From positions 1,178,001 through 1,242,000 of the forward strand of contig JACGCN010000006.1 of the NCBI GenBank assembly GCA_014905825.1: 64,000 nucleotides of DNA, written 5' to 3'. Made by a program: the position numbers and the translations under genes. Of the stretch, positions 10,192-22,314 are shown piece after piece. The notes under the pieces were generated by a model, which was given only the letters and a program-made list of their open reading frames with translations, did not search any database and had not been told where the DNA came from. Numbering within the stretch: the stretch's first letter is position 1; each line of letters begins with the position of its first letter. This stretch comes from Lyophyllum atratum. Its lineage: Eukaryota > Basidiomycota > Agaricomycetes > Agaricales > Lyophyllaceae.

Positions 10192-11615
10192 CTACGAAAA
10201 GCCCAGAGACGTGGAACGTACAAATCCTAGTTTTCTGATACCCAGAATCATGGCATACGAGTTGTCGTGGGATATATGAGCATATGTCAGGATATCGAAG
10301 ACTTGATCTCGGACAGGGAGGCGCTCGAAAAGCTGTGCATCTTCCATCGTCTCTGGAGCGTACATCCCAGGAGTGCTCTCTCGTTCCTCTTTACTCCCTC
10401 CATCGACGCGAGCGCAATACGTCCGACGGTATGTCTCACGCATACTTTCTTCGGCCTGAAAAATGGATTCTCGGGGTACAAGTATCAGATGGGACCTATC
10501 CGACCCCGGACAGAGGTGATGACAGGAAGCCCATTCGCGCATCCTAGGAGAAAGTTTGGCGGTGTCTCCTCGAGAAAGACAGCGATAAAGAGCAGTGTAG
10601 TTCTCAGGCGCAAGGCAGGATGTCTCTCGGAGTTCTGGCATGACCCCTTCTAAGAAAACGGCAAGGGATTCATTGAAAACGGCAGAATCTGGTAATTCTG
10701 TTGAGTTTAGAGACTTTATGCCTCGAGTGATAAATTCAGGGAGAGGGGCGAATGAAGGATTATTCCAAGGCACTAGCTGGGTGCGTTTGATTTCCCCTCG
10801 GCTCGGATAATAGGAGAGAGGTATCAAAGAGCGACGGTGATTAGAATGGGTGTGTTTCGGTGCAATTGCAGGAAGATCGGATTTTGCAGAGCGAGTGGCC
10901 AGTTGCAATTCTGCTGTAAAGCGTCCAGTCCGCACGCTCTGTGCGTGCGGTAACTCAGAGGAATCGGACGAAGGAGAAGCAGATTTCCCGTGAATCCGCG
11001 ACGACGACGCAATGTTTTGGCCAGTAAAAATGGGGTCCGTCCGGAAACCCGGCCAGGGAAGCCTCCGTCTTCCTAGAAGGGTCCTGTTTTGTAGAGGAAT
11101 GCATTGATTCGGAAGGATTCTTCCGTCTTTTTTTAGGAGTATAGTTGCACTCCGTTTTTTTCTCTTCCTTGCAGTGATTACATACTGGCAGATTTCGATC
11201 GCACTGCACCCATGGAGCCGTTTGATCATGGCGCACTTGATACAGCCAAGAGAGAGGAGACGGACCTTTAAATTATTCAGACGGCATCGATCACACCGCG
11301 GAATACCTCGATGCGCAGGGGTTGGTAGTGGTGTATATTTACACTCTCTTCCTGCGGTCCATGAGCAATGATTACAAGCAGGTAAAACCCGATCACACTA
11401 CACACAAAAAATGAGTAAACGGTAGCGAAGACGAGCTGTAGCTTACGAGCCTTCAAATTATTTAGCCGGCAATGGTCGCACCTGGGCTTGCCTCGACGAC
11501 CAATCCACAGAGACTGGCGTGCCATATAAACCTTAGGATTGGGTATCCTAATCGTTAGCTGCCCGTCTTCACTGGGATCTCCCATGAATTCTTTCTCTTC
11601 TGGAAGGTCAGACAT
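10192..11615 (-). CDS. Transcription regulator with two tandem Zn2Cys6 clusters
   Basis: DNA-binding regulator. Exon 1 (11615-11451) ends KPRCDHCRLNNLK. Exon 2 (11397-11266) starts CDRVLPACNHC, completes cluster 1 (ECKYTP), then begins cluster 2 with IPRCDRCRLNNLK. Exon 3 (from 11203) starts CDRNLPVCNHC and ends cluster 2 (ECNYTP). Both introns interrupt the clusters at the same codon. Intron 1 has a GC donor (GCTCGT) where intron 2 has GTCCGT. The long C-terminal region (LPDSAVFNESLAVFLEGVMPEL, EWASCHHLCPGSDRSH, QVFDILTYAH) is typical of an Agaricomycete regulator family. The zinc domain frame and the C-terminal frame differ by one base near 11030, probably an indel. Confidence 0.75.
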
Positions 11616-12578
11616 TTCGCTGATAGCGACAGCGCTAGGCGAGCAAGAGAAAAACTAAACTCAAGTGTCCGTTTCTGAGTCAACGAGGAAACAGCAGTCA
11701 TGTAAGACTTTAAGGTCGGGTTGAGACTCTAGAGAAGAATTCAATACTTACAGGTGCGTTGTGTGCAACGATTGTGCTCGGGTTGAAGCCGCGGCAAACA
11801 AACCTACTCCTCGTCGGCTTGAAGTGTAGTTTCAAAGCGAAGATGAGATGACCACTGTAAAACGACGTCGGGGTAGATCCGCTCCCGAGAAGAAAGCAGT
11901 TTTCCCGGGCCCTATGCTGTTTCTTCGACAGTTATGCTGTGAAAGAGGGATGACAACAACGACTCGGAACCTGATCTTACTTACAACTTGAAATTGCTGT
12001 GACGTGACAAAGTGACTCCCGATCACCTCAATTACAAATTTAGACCAGGAGCTGTCTCAACAAACTCGCCTAACAACCGTGTTGCATACTTTTCTGAAGG
12101 AAGCAACCAGGAAGCACTTTAGAGGTAATGAAAAGAGAAACGAGCACCCGACCACGGACACCTCGCCAACAGATTCCCTCAGGTATCTAGATAAATTTGT
12201 CCGAGATCATTTGAATCACGTCCGAGGACCGTGACGCTGCCAGTCAGCAATGATCAGCCAACATTCATCCAAAGTAGTTATCGTTTTCTACGCTTCGGAG
12301 ATATAAACTTACAACAAGGGCTAAATCGTCACAAGTTCAATACCACAAGATTGGCTACTCCTTGGACTTCCGACGTGGTTTACTTCCAATTTACCGAGGG
12401 ACTGCCAAATATGGTGAACGTGGTTCAACAAACCCATCCGGGCAAACCCGGACATAGTTAAACCAGTCAATTTGTTTCCTCTCACCTTGACCCCTAGCCT
12501 GATGGTCAGGCAGGATCCCATGAAGACCGAGCGTTCTCAGACAGATCTTTCACATGGTTCGCAGGAACACACGATTGA
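11616..12578. other. Intergenic, about 960 bp, no gene supported
   Basis: It contains the promoter of the minus-strand Zn2Cys6 gene on its left and the leader of the secreted-protein remnant on its right. Short open frames (for example 12231-12461, with TSDVVYFQFTEGLPN) could be fragments of a further decayed gene, but I cannot join them to anything. Confidence 0.35.
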
Positions 12579-13893
12579 ATGGCTTCCAAGTTCCAAGCCT
12601 CTCAAACTGCCAAAAGTGCGCTGTGGATTTTCTTGATCTTACCGCTGGGGATGGCTCAAATTTCAATGCTGGCCAACGGTATCATTCTCTGGCAGGGCTT
12701 CGTCGCGCCCATTGGCCTAATCCTACCCTCCCTATAGCGGGTACTGGAGGGGGAGAGCCTCTGAATGTCGGTCATGAGACAGACCAGTATCAGGTATCTT
12801 AGTATTAATGCGCCTCTTGTCAGGTTATAATCTCCGGATTGAGCTCCCCAGACGTCCTCACTGACACCGGGATCATAAATTTCGCCAAGGCCATCGGCTT
12901 GTGCGTTTTGATTTCTTACCGCTGTAATCTAGATTAATGTTAAACAATTTCGTAGTTCGACTGTGTTCATCTTGGTGATCCGCAGTCTGCAAACCTGGGC
13001 GACGGGAATGGATTCGTCAATCAGACGGTGCAATTTGAGTAAAGTTTACTTATCTTCTTGTCGACTAGTGATCATAAGATCGGACTTCGCGAGGATTACG
13101 GAGATCCAGATGCTGGAACTTGTCTCGAGAGTCTCATTAGCGGAAATCATTTTCGGTGAAGCCAGTCCATGGGCTACGCCGTCCCATTCAATGGCGATGG
13201 CTCTTTAACGGGCTGCAATAGCATTTATTGCGCTCATTCCAAAACTGAATTACTCGTCTCACAGAATGTATCGACAGAACGGACCGACAGGTAACAGCGG
13301 CGCACTCTTCCTAGCGTAAGGAATCTTGAATTCATATTGTCTGTCACGGTTGACTCTCTATCCTGTGCAATTCTCATAGTGTTTCGCAAGAGGAGGTAAG
13401 TAACTCTACTATCTCTAGGACATCGCCCCTGTTATAGTCCTTGGCTTTATTTAGGATATCAGTCAGAGCCATACCATATTCCCCCAACGGCTATGATATC
13501 GGCAAGCCAAATTTACGTGCATCATCATGATCATTATCAAGCATTAACGAGGTCGTGACCGACTAACCCAGAGCGCAATCGGGATGACTAGCTTCTGGGG
13601 GTGTTTCCTGTACGACTTCCGCGAAGAATCTGACCAGTCTTCTCGCTGCCGGTGCTAACAAGTAAGACGTATCTTAATTGAAATCAAAGCCATATGGACT
13701 CACAATCGATGCCTCATCAGCGTCACTCACGGTGCGTCCTCCTTCCTGTAGAAGTGAAGATACAAGTCCAGCTTACGCTTCTTTGGCAGGCATCGCAACT
13801 GATGGCATTACAACGGTGTTGACAGTCTTGATAGTAGCGCATGGGCTGTTCACGACGAACAATCCTCGAAGTAATAGATTGACAGCCCTGTAA
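12579..13893 (+). pseudogene. Decayed small secreted protein gene
   Basis: ATG 12579 begins MASKFQASQTAKSALWIFLIL, a signal-peptide-like start ending near MAQ. Recognisable segments follow in several frames: NPTLPIAGTGGGEPLNVG, VIISGLSSPDVLTDTGIINFAKAIG, GDGNGFVNQTVQF, GDPDAGTCLESLISGNHFR, MYRQNGPTGNSGALFLA, then VSQEEDISQSHTIFP, and a C-terminal NLTSLLAAGAN plus ATDGITTVLTV. Exons around NHFR/MYRQ/VSQEE splice perfectly. Other joins are out of frame (about 12690, 12960, 13080 and 13485, where five C replace four before NGYDIG). This pattern resembles an Agaricomycete secreted protein family of unknown function. The breaks suggest decay, although homopolymer errors could account for some. Confidence 0.5.
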
Positions 13894-14010
13894 CATGTTC
13901 GATAGTGCAAGATCTATGCGAATACACCACCAAGACAGTTAGAATGGCTAGGAATCCTCCATGTGCTATGCTGCTATAATACAATTGTGATACCAAAATA
14001 AACGTGGCTG

Positions 14011-16028
14011 TCAATAGTAGGTATCAGATGCGGAGAGAGGAACCGTAGAGGTCCCGTCAGAAATCCCGTGCATATCGATATCCTGTTCCACCTCATACTG
14101 GATGGTCTCATATGCAAGAGACGGGTACTCAAGCTCATCAAATGAACTTCCTCTCCGCTCGCGGGCGTTCTTACAATGATACTTGCGCCTCTCCTCCCTC
14201 TTCATGCGAGCCTCTGATACCTCGTCCTTGGTACGTCGCTGAACGCGGGCGAGGACACAGTCAAGTTGCAGAAAGTTGGCATCATTGGTGGCAAATCGTT
14301 GATGCTTGCGGCCAGCGATATGCTATGATTAGGCTTTCTTTAGAAACACCAAGTAAGGCGCAAGTGAAAAGAGACTCACCGATTTGAAATCGTCGAATTT
14401 AATCCTGCAACTTTCGCAATAACCCGGCTTGATACCCTCTTCACGCTTCGGAAGCTTCAGCGTGGTCGTGCTTCGACTCTTTCGAAGCAAAGACTGCCTT
14501 TCTGGTACTACGGAGGGGGGTCCCATTAAAGGCGGCTTGTTCTCCTTGTCTGTTTGGGCGGAGGGGAATTTACGGGAGGTGACGATGTGCTTCATACGTC
14601 CGCTAAGTGCTGACGGCAAGTGCGAGGCTCTAGACGTATAACCAGCAGTGGACGTGGTTCCTGTAGTGGATGTGATGCCTACACTGTTGCCAGAGGCGGC
14701 CATGTACCCAGCAGTTCCTGAGGCGAGAAACCCCGAAGCGATAGCGGAGTCGAGATTCTCGCCGATTCCGTCAGGATCGACCAAGTATTCATCATGAGGG
14801 GTTGTAGGAAACGCTGCTCTGCGATGAAGGTTGTTCATAGACACACACCGTCTCAAATCTCCGGCCCGCTTTGCTTGCATATTGGCCTCTGCCCTCTGCT
14901 TCATGAACTCAGCCTGTCTAACCCGGTTGCTATACTCCATTCGTTCCGCTTTCTGCTCCCCTTCAGTCTTCTGAAGCTTCTCCCAACGCTTCTTCTCCCT
15001 TTCGTCAAAGGCAATGAAAGGACCTCTTGCTTGTGGATGACAATGCAAGACAGGCCACGGGGGGTTGGCCGTGACGCCCTCTCTTGTCTTGGGCACGTGG
15101 TATTCGTGCGCGACAATGGTAGCTATTTCTTGGCGTATGTCTTCGATGAGTACAAATCTGCTGCCACGCGTAAAGTACCTGTAGTCGTGCCGCTTCTGAG
15201 TGGGATCCCGTTCCGTCGTTCCATGGATCTGTTCCGACTTCAAGAGTCGCGCAAGAGATGGTGCTGGTTTTTTCACAGTAGAGGGGTGGGCAGATGTGGA
15301 CGCCATGGGCGATTCGAGAAGTCGCGCGAGCACGCTTTCAAGTTTGGCCGTATTCCAAATTTTGTAACTGAGGGTCGTGGACGGCATTACGGTGTTATTG
15401 CATTCCGTTTCCTCATTTATCCTGGAGAGGCACCAATCAATAAGACCTTCACAGTCTCCACAGGCCTTGCTACTCACCGACCCTTGAGCTTAATTGGACT
15501 CTTCAATGCGATTCCAGGCTTCGGGTTATTCTCTTTGTCGCCGGCAACAAGGGCGGCATCTGGACGATTGCTGATAAAATGTGTGACTGCTTTATCAAGG
15601 AATTTGACAGTTTTCTAACAAGATCTGAGTTGAGGTGATACGAGCATCGAGTGGACCAGATATCTTACCGCTCCGAGATGCTCAATCCGGTCTTCGTAAA
15701 CATCGAGAGAAACAGGCCCCATATTCAGCTCATCGAAATAGAAGGTAAAACCAGGGAAGGCTCGAGTATATTTCTCCTTGAACTCCGCTTTCTGTTGCTC
15801 CCTCTCTAGGTGCTTACGCTCCTTGAACTTATCGCGTGCCTTGAATGAGGGAGATGGATCGGCCGCCCTGACGCGTTTAGTGGTAGGGTAAGATGTGCAT
15901 GGGTCTGCAGAAAGCTCCGGTGATCGAGGGCGCTTGGAACCAGAGATTGTTCTCTGCTTGAGTGGTGAGACAGTGGAAGGGAGCTGAAGTGATCGATTCG
16001 TGAGGGGACGACGGTTAAGGGTAGCCAT
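14011..16028 (-). CDS. DBF4: Dbf4-type regulatory subunit of Cdc7 kinase (DDK)
   Basis: Activates Cdc7 to fire replication origins. Four exons (16028-15669, 15614-15478, 15421-14380, 14322-14011) join in frame to 616 residues; an upstream in-frame ATG at 16103 is less likely. The N-terminal BRCT-like motif N is GFTFYFDELNMG to EHLGA/KTVKFLDKAVTHFIS. Motif M lies near IWNTAKLESVLARLL and RYFTRGSRFVLIED, followed by PPWPVLHCHPQARGPF. The C-terminal Dbf4 zinc finger is assembled across the last intron: PGYCESCRIKFDDFKS joined to HIAGRKHQRFA (C-x2-C...H-x5-H). A coiled, charged segment lies at EREKKRWEKLQKTEGE. No frame defects. An alternative acceptor for exon 3 at 15367 is also in frame. Confidence 0.92.
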
Positions 16029-16338
16029 GAGAGAACAAGAAAGAGATGGTTGTGGAGCACAGGGAGGTGTGGTGGCAAGAGGCAAGGGGCGGAGTGCATG
16101 CACCCATCAACCAAAGACACGTCCGTCACGTTTATCAACAAGTCACACATCAAGCAGGCCACCATCTTGTTTGTTTTCCTCGAAAATTACGCGGTCCTCG
16201 CTTCGAAAGTCTTTACTCTACTCCGAATTTCATCAACAACTACGTACCCACACCACAGCGACAACCCAGTTACCCAAGCTGCAATTTAAATATGCACTGT
16301 ACCGCACGGTGTCGCGTCTGCCACGTGACCTTGTCACG

Positions 16339-18938
16339 TCACAACTTCCCTTTCACCGTCATCGTCGCGTACCGGTAGTATAACCTTAGCGCCTCTGGAT
16401 TCGCCACTGCCCCGCTTGGCGTGAGATTACTTCCAGACACGATCTGCTTGACTGCCACTTCAATCTTCTTGCCATTCGTGGTGTGCTATGGACTGTTTAG
16501 TGCTCATCGCGTTCAAGTCGCGTAGGACTAAGGAAATGCTCACTGGAATATCCTCAACTTCAAAGATGAAATCTGGCACGTGCCTCGAGCTGAGCCCGTT
16601 TCTTATCGTGGTTTCTATGTCTATCGTTAGTAATGTTGCTCAGGGTTGTCCGAAACTAACCTGCGCCCAAGAATCATCATGCCTTTGGTTGTTGGATTGA
16701 CAACGATATAGTCACCCTGACGCCACACTCCTTTGGCCATTACGATTAGACCGAAACGGAGGGCAAAAAGTGAATGACTTTACCAGGATACGTGTTATAA
16801 TAAGTATCACGAAATTTGTTGCCCGAAATGTCGCCCCAAAAGTATAGAGGGATCGATGGATGAGGTCGCGTGCAGACTAGTTCACCAGCCTCGCCTGTTT
16901 GCTCGATGTTGTTTCCAAATGCATCATATACCTCGACCTTCATCCCTAGGCCTTTGCATGGCATCTCTATAATATCAAGCTATTAAGCCATGGCTGCCGC
17001 GAAAACACAAGGCTCGCACCTCCTGCGTACACGGGCTCACTCAAAACACTAGTCGCGACTATTTGAGGCGTGGAGAGATCAAGGATGGCGAAGATACTAA
17101 GGACACAGGCTCACATGCAGTGCAAATGTCAGTACCACCCATGCCAGTGAACACTCGAACTTGCTTTCCGAATGCATCTTGCGCCCACTTCATGCAACGG
17201 CGCCGTCAAAACGGCTCCTCCAGATACTATCGTCCGGAGTGCAACAAACGAGGCAAGTTGTACTATCAATTGTGACCGTTTCAGCGATGAATGTGTAAGC
17301 ACAACGTACGAGACCCTTACGAGGCTTATTTGCCTGTTCATGTACCGCATTCAGGAAACGAGGACTGATCCCAAGAACTGATACCCTATGGAGTGTTAGA
17401 GCTACTTGTGAGGCTGGGACAGGAGAGTAGGTCACCCTTGTTGATGTATCAAGCGCAGAAACGCAGGAAGGCTGGGGTGCAACGGTGATCCATCGTACAA
17501 AACCAAGCGTGTTCCGAATGCGAGTCCTGCCGCCATCAAATTCCACATCATCCACCCTGTCTGTTGAATGTTAAAGGTCGACATCAAGCTAAGCAGGCGG
17601 CAACAGACCGTGGTGTACTGTAAGAGTGTATCGCTGTCGGTGACTCCGTACCCAAAGCCTATGTCTTTCATTGTCTGGAGTAATATGCCCTAAAGAGTGA
17701 CGAAAATTAACTTTCCTTGAAGGGTAGGAAATTTACAACATACCCCCGCCGAGTGCACGATGCATTTAGGTGCGCCAGTTGTGCCTAACGTACAAGGGTA
17801 AATGCGAAGTTGCGTAGTTTGTGCATATAATGGCTAACCGCTGGAGTAAACAATAAATAGCTCGTGGTCAAAAGGCAGCTGTTCGAAAACAAGCTGTCGA
17901 CTACCACCAAGATTCAAGAACGTTGGTAATGTAACCCTGTGGACTGGGAATTAGAAATCGATACAGTTGTAGTGGCATGAAGCTAGACCAACGTCTGGCG
18001 TGCCAGCAGCAGACCTTCCGGGAAATCAGTCTTAGCAGCCACACTTGGAAGCAAAACAGCCAATTGGAGTCCATGGTTTGCCAGATCTGCTATGACTTCA
18101 GATACCTTGGGCATCAAGTTGACCAGCCTCCCTGCATAAAAGACTTCTGTTTCTGTGAAGAGGATCTTGGCTTTAATTTGCCTATATCTGTCAAGGATGC
18201 CCTACAATAAGTCAGCAAGGGTTTGCATCCGGCGCTATTTCTCACTTTTGCACCCATATCCGGAGCTGTGCTTGTGAAAATGCCGCCGATGCTTGCTGTA
18301 GACAACATGATGACAAGAGCTGGAATTGAATTCGTAGCAATAGCTGAAGGGTCTTTGTTAATGATCAAATCCAGGGGATTTAGTTGAGCTGCACACTCGC
18401 CTGCGACACGATCTCCTGCAACTACTCCAGAAGCCCTCATGGCTGCAGCCATTTCACGGACCATCTCTCGCAGCTTCCGAAAAGTAACATGGGTTACAAC
18501 GCCGGACTCTCCAGTCATGGTACAAGCAACTGCATCATCGCATCGGCGAAGGATATTCTCGGCATAATTTAGTTTAGCTCCAGGAAACCATTGGGGGTTC
18601 TCAGGAGACCTTCCTTCAGCCACAACCTGAGCAGCTTGTCAGATAGGAAGCTGACGACAAGCCCAGATTACGCACTCGTTGTGGTGGAGAAGAATATATG
18701 ACCCCTAGGTATCGCCATAAATCCATCCAGAATTCGTAATCAGTGACAGAGTATGCATGGAGGTCCTGATAGTTTTCTGAACACGATATGAGGTTAGAAT
18801 CTAGAGAGTTTTTCACGACCCACGGAGGTTCAGTCCAGGATGCTGTCGGTTGATAGCACGTCTAAAGGCTTCGACGTTGGTGGAGGCTGGATGGATAGGT
18901 CTCCAAAGCAGGCGAGATTGTGAAAAGCGAGCATTCAT
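16339..18938 (-). pseudogene. AACS: Acetoacetyl-CoA synthetase gene lacking an internal exon block
   Basis: Cytosolic ligase that activates acetoacetate. From ATG 18938 the ANL-enzyme order is clear: YEFWMDLWRYLGV, NPQWFPGAKLNYAEN, ASIGGIFTSTAPDMGAK, YSSGTTGAPKCIVHSAGG (P-loop), TTTGWMMWNLMAAGLAFG, VFTGMGGTDICTA, GELVCTRPHPSIPLYFWGD, GVWRQGDYIVVNP, MMILGRR, then the C-terminal RHVPDFIFEVEDIP and TNGKKIEVAVKQIVSG, ending YYRYATMTVKGKL. Between MMILGRR (exon end 16661) and the next exon (16614) there is only a 46 bp intron. The usual hinge segment beginning SDGTLNPSG and about 50-60 further residues are absent, and the two exon phases do not match. A one-base break also occurs near 17193 (LHE/WAQD). 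One intron (18400-18344) uses a GC donor. Confidence 0.8.
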
Positions 18939-19143
18939 GTTGGGGTTGATACGCTAAAGGGCCTCTCTGAGCCCTGCATCTTTAGAAGCTCGAATAAATC
19001 GTGTGACCAGCAGATGTTGGGCAAGCAAGTCCTCAGGCTTCAGGGTAAATCATTAGGCGAACGATGTATAGACGGCGACCTGCGAGTATAGTGTGTGTAA
19101 ATTTCCACGTGCTGTCCCATTCCATTTGTTAACTCAACCCTCC
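18939..19143. promoter_or_regulatory. Divergent promoter region between AACS and ATG5
   Basis: 205 bp between the two start codons, the genes being transcribed away from each other. Assigned by position only. Confidence 0.4.
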
Positions 19144-20447
19144 ATGTCAACTTATGGCACAACTCGCCACGCCCCAAGCCCAGCTGGAGCGGCTTCAACG
19201 AAAGAGCGTGTCACCGATTATCATACTACTCTCTTCCGACGCTTGACTTGGGAAGGCACTGTTCCATTAGAAATTCGCGTCGACCCCAAGGAGCTTCCTG
19301 CAAACTCAGATCGTGGTCTGGAATGTTATTACATCCAAGCTCCTCGTGTCAGCTATCTTCCTCTCTTGATGCCAGAAATCCGCCGATTTCTGATGGATGT
19401 GGTCTTTGACGAAGCTGCTGCTAAAGTCCTCAAAGAGGAAGACTGGTGGTTCGAGAGTGCCGAGGGAACACTATTGAAATGGTGAGGTTTCGCCAACCTC
19501 AAACTTGTCCGATGTTTATGGAGACTCATATCAGGCACTGGCCGATTGGATTGATCTATGACAACCATACCATATCTACATCTGTTCGGCCTTCATCGTC
19601 TCAGCTACACAGTACACCGTCTCCAATGCGCCTAGTGCTCCATCTTGCGTCTCCGCCAACAGAGAAGCTTTTACAATCTCCTAGTGCCGAATCGTGCAAA
19701 GTAGCGTTTATGGGTCAACTGAAGGAAGCAGACTTCATACGATGGGGGAACACGAAGCGCATAACAGGCTTAAGGAAGGCAGATCAGGATGGGTTATGGG
19801 AGGGTATCAGAGATCGTGCGCATTCCTTCTTTCACTCTTTCGACAACCGTTCCTAAGTGCATTGTGCTCAGATAACTTCGACCATTACTGGCGAGTCGCA
19901 ACCAAAGTGACACCGACCGCGGCTTCTGCTCGTCCCCACTCCCCTACACCGACAACCACTGTCTCCTTGCATAGCCGTCCCCCTTCCGCGGATCCTGCAG
20001 GACAGCCTGAGCGTGACGGTGCATACAATGTTAGAAGTGTGCCAGCGAGAATATATCTTCCTGATGGACCTGTACTTCAGGATTTAGTACCGCCTATATT
20101 AGAAGATGGTAAGTGTTCACCCTTTATCACTTCTCCCATTCTGTCCAGACATTTTGCATCTACGTCGACAATTATCCTGAGACATGTGGCTGACGACGAC
20201 CACAGGCTCTTCAACCACACTCTCGCACTTCCTAACGACCCATATACCTCTCCTCTTTCCACCGCACTCTCGTCCATCGACCCCGATACACAATACTCCA
20301 AACAGCCCTGAGTCCCACACTTCTGAATTGGCTTATGCCTTGATCCAAGGTGTGCGATCACCACCTGAAGCGGAGATGGCGTGGCTTGGCGCTTGTATGG
20401 CAGGTGCGGACGGTTGGCTCAATGTTTGCATAGGGATCACCAGCTAG
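19144..20447 (+). CDS. ATG5: Autophagy protein 5
   Basis: Conjugates covalently to Atg12 and, with Atg16, drives lipidation of Atg8 at the phagophore. Exons 19144-19481, 19535-19815, 19872-20108 and 20206-20447 join in frame to 365 residues. Motifs: LFRRLTWEGTVPLEIRV at the N-terminal ubiquitin-like fold, APRVSYLPLLMPEI, WHWPIGLIYD, LVLHLASPPTEKLL, FMGQLKEADFIRWGNTKR (the Lys of the LKEADF region is the expected Atg12 attachment site), RSVPARIYLPDGPVLQDLVPP, and ACMAGADGWLNVCIGI at the end. A low-complexity Ser/Pro/Thr insert lies between the two ubiquitin-like folds. The last intron is 97 bp. No frame defects. It is convergent with the 7TM gene. Confidence 0.93.
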
Positions 20448-20716
20448 AGGAGGCCTATATACCCTTTCTTTGATAAGCTATCTATTTTCTGGTCTTGGAT
20501 TAATCGAGGGCTTCGTTTGCTAAATGGAAGTTCTCGCGAGACATAACTGATGGCTAAAATCCTTTACGATAACCTCCGTGTACTCCCAGTACCCAAAATG
20601 AAATATAATACAGAACACGGCGATAGGCAATGCAACTAAATGCGTGGCCTAAGGCATAACCCAACGTCACCACTTCACAGTGTACCAAGCTGATATATAA
20701 ATCAGGCAAGACATCA

Positions 20717-22314
20717 TTAACATCTATCGCTGAGTGACTTACGTGATTTTGTGTCCGACCCCGATCGCGAGTGTGCCAAGTGAGTTGCAATATTTTGCTC
20801 ATCCAGTTCATACATCTCAAAGTCGGGCTGTTCAAGTAAAGCGTCGGCCTGAAGTCTTGGCCGTACGCCGAAAGGCGACAGAGCCCGAGTATCGAGAGCT
20901 TTGGACTCAAATTCACCTTGCACCTCGTTAAGCAGTCTGGCACGCTTCAGGCGCAGAAGTGACCGATTCAAAACAAGTGTTGTCATCGACCAGACGAAGC
21001 TAGTGTGAAGAGTTAACGTTCTGAACGACTGCGAGCAGGTAAGCTGGCTTACAAGACTGCCAGGAGGACTAATTCGGGGCGAAATGTAATAGCTAAGCTC
21101 AGATTTACCATTCGTAGAATAGTCAAGGCCTATCAGAGGAACGAGTTCAAAGGCCACAGCATCAACATGTCGGTCGATGAAGATAACATACCATAAAGAA
21201 AGTCAAACCATCGCGATGGAGAGCACGGACTAAAGGAAGCTGAGCATTCCGCGGACGTGAGATCGCATTCCATGCCGTCGACGTCAGAACCAGAATCTCA
21301 AAAAGAGCCTAATATGTGTGGAAGGCTGAATAAGTACTTGAGTAGCAACAGGGAGATTAATCTACAAACCGGTGACGACCAAACCGCAACTAGCAATGGA
21401 GAGGTTCTCGATATTACGCACATTGACAGAAACGGGGAATATGAGATTGCACCTGTTTAAAAACGAAGAAAAGGTTGAGGGCGAGGTCTTTCATCCACAT
21501 CATGGCTGACATACTCCATAGTCGCGAAAGAGCTAAAAGCATCAAGATCAGGGTGGCGCAAAAGCTTATTGCGAATCCACCACCCATCAAAGCCGCTACG
21601 TTCTAACCAGAATGCCTGTAAGATGAGAGTTCCTAAGTGGCCATTGGTGGGTGGCATACTGGGTTTCCGTCCCACAATGTAACAATATGCAGGAGGACGA
21701 GAACATTGGCCATGGCGACGGATATGACAGACATAATCGCGACCGTACCAATCGTATATCGACATCTTGGTTCCATGTTAGTTGTGCTAGGATAAACAGC
21801 AATGAATCGAATTACCCCTGTAATCGAGGTGGTTATCAGAGGAAGTACCATTTGCTCGTTTGATGAGATGAAATCATACTTGATCGGTGAGATGGGAGTC
21901 CGAAAATCCGTTCATCTCTGGTGAACACCCGAAATCAATGATGCTGAAAAGTTTGACATGGAAATCAAACCAACCATACGCGACGAGAAGGAGAGCCGCA
22001 GGTACAAGGTAGCGGTTCAGGAGGAATACATATTTTGTAAAGGATGGCCGTGATTTCCAAATCAAGGATATTTCTTGGACAAGAGTACAAGATGAGCGCC
22101 ATGATGACTTGGGATGCTGTCTAAGCGTTGCATACCAGGCGAAATTGTCAGAATATGGTCATAGACAAGCAGCATGAGGCCCGCAGCTTGGAGATGGAGA
22201 TGCGTCAGGAGATTCATAATGAGGGAGACGGTACTCACCGCTTAGGTACCGGGTTATTGTAGTATAATGATGGAGGTCAATGAGCGCCTCGATTGGCAGT
22301 GGCGAGGACGCCAT
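20717..22314 (-). CDS. DUF6533 seven-transmembrane protein
   Basis: One of the large Agaricomycete family of 7TM proteins with an N-terminal DUF6533 domain; no ligand is known. ATG 22314 starts MASSPLPIEALIDLHHYTTI. Splicing gives AAGLMLLVYDHILTIS (TM1), SRPSFTKYVFLLNRYLVPAALLLVAYG (TM2 region), a Cys-containing loop, a helix with VISVAMANVLVLLHIVTLW, GGGFAISFCATLILMLLALS, FEILVLTSTAWNAISRPR and LVRALHRDGLTFFM (the usual cytoplasmic turn), ALTILRMVNLSLAI, and FVWSMTTLVLNRSLLRLKRA before a hydrophilic tail ending at TAA 20717-20719. At least seven short introns are needed, and the junctions checked near the 3' end are in phase. The family call is strong; the function is unknown. Confidence 0.75.

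Noticed and set aside
15500..15620. Plus-strand 274-codon frame 14794-15618 over DBF4
   Set aside because: Antisense to DBF4 exons that splice perfectly; no motifs of its own.
21874..22065. 31 bp intron within the 7TM gene (GTTGG...TTTCAG)
   Set aside because: Too short for this genome's 45-62 bp introns, and the read-through frame is open, so it is treated as coding.
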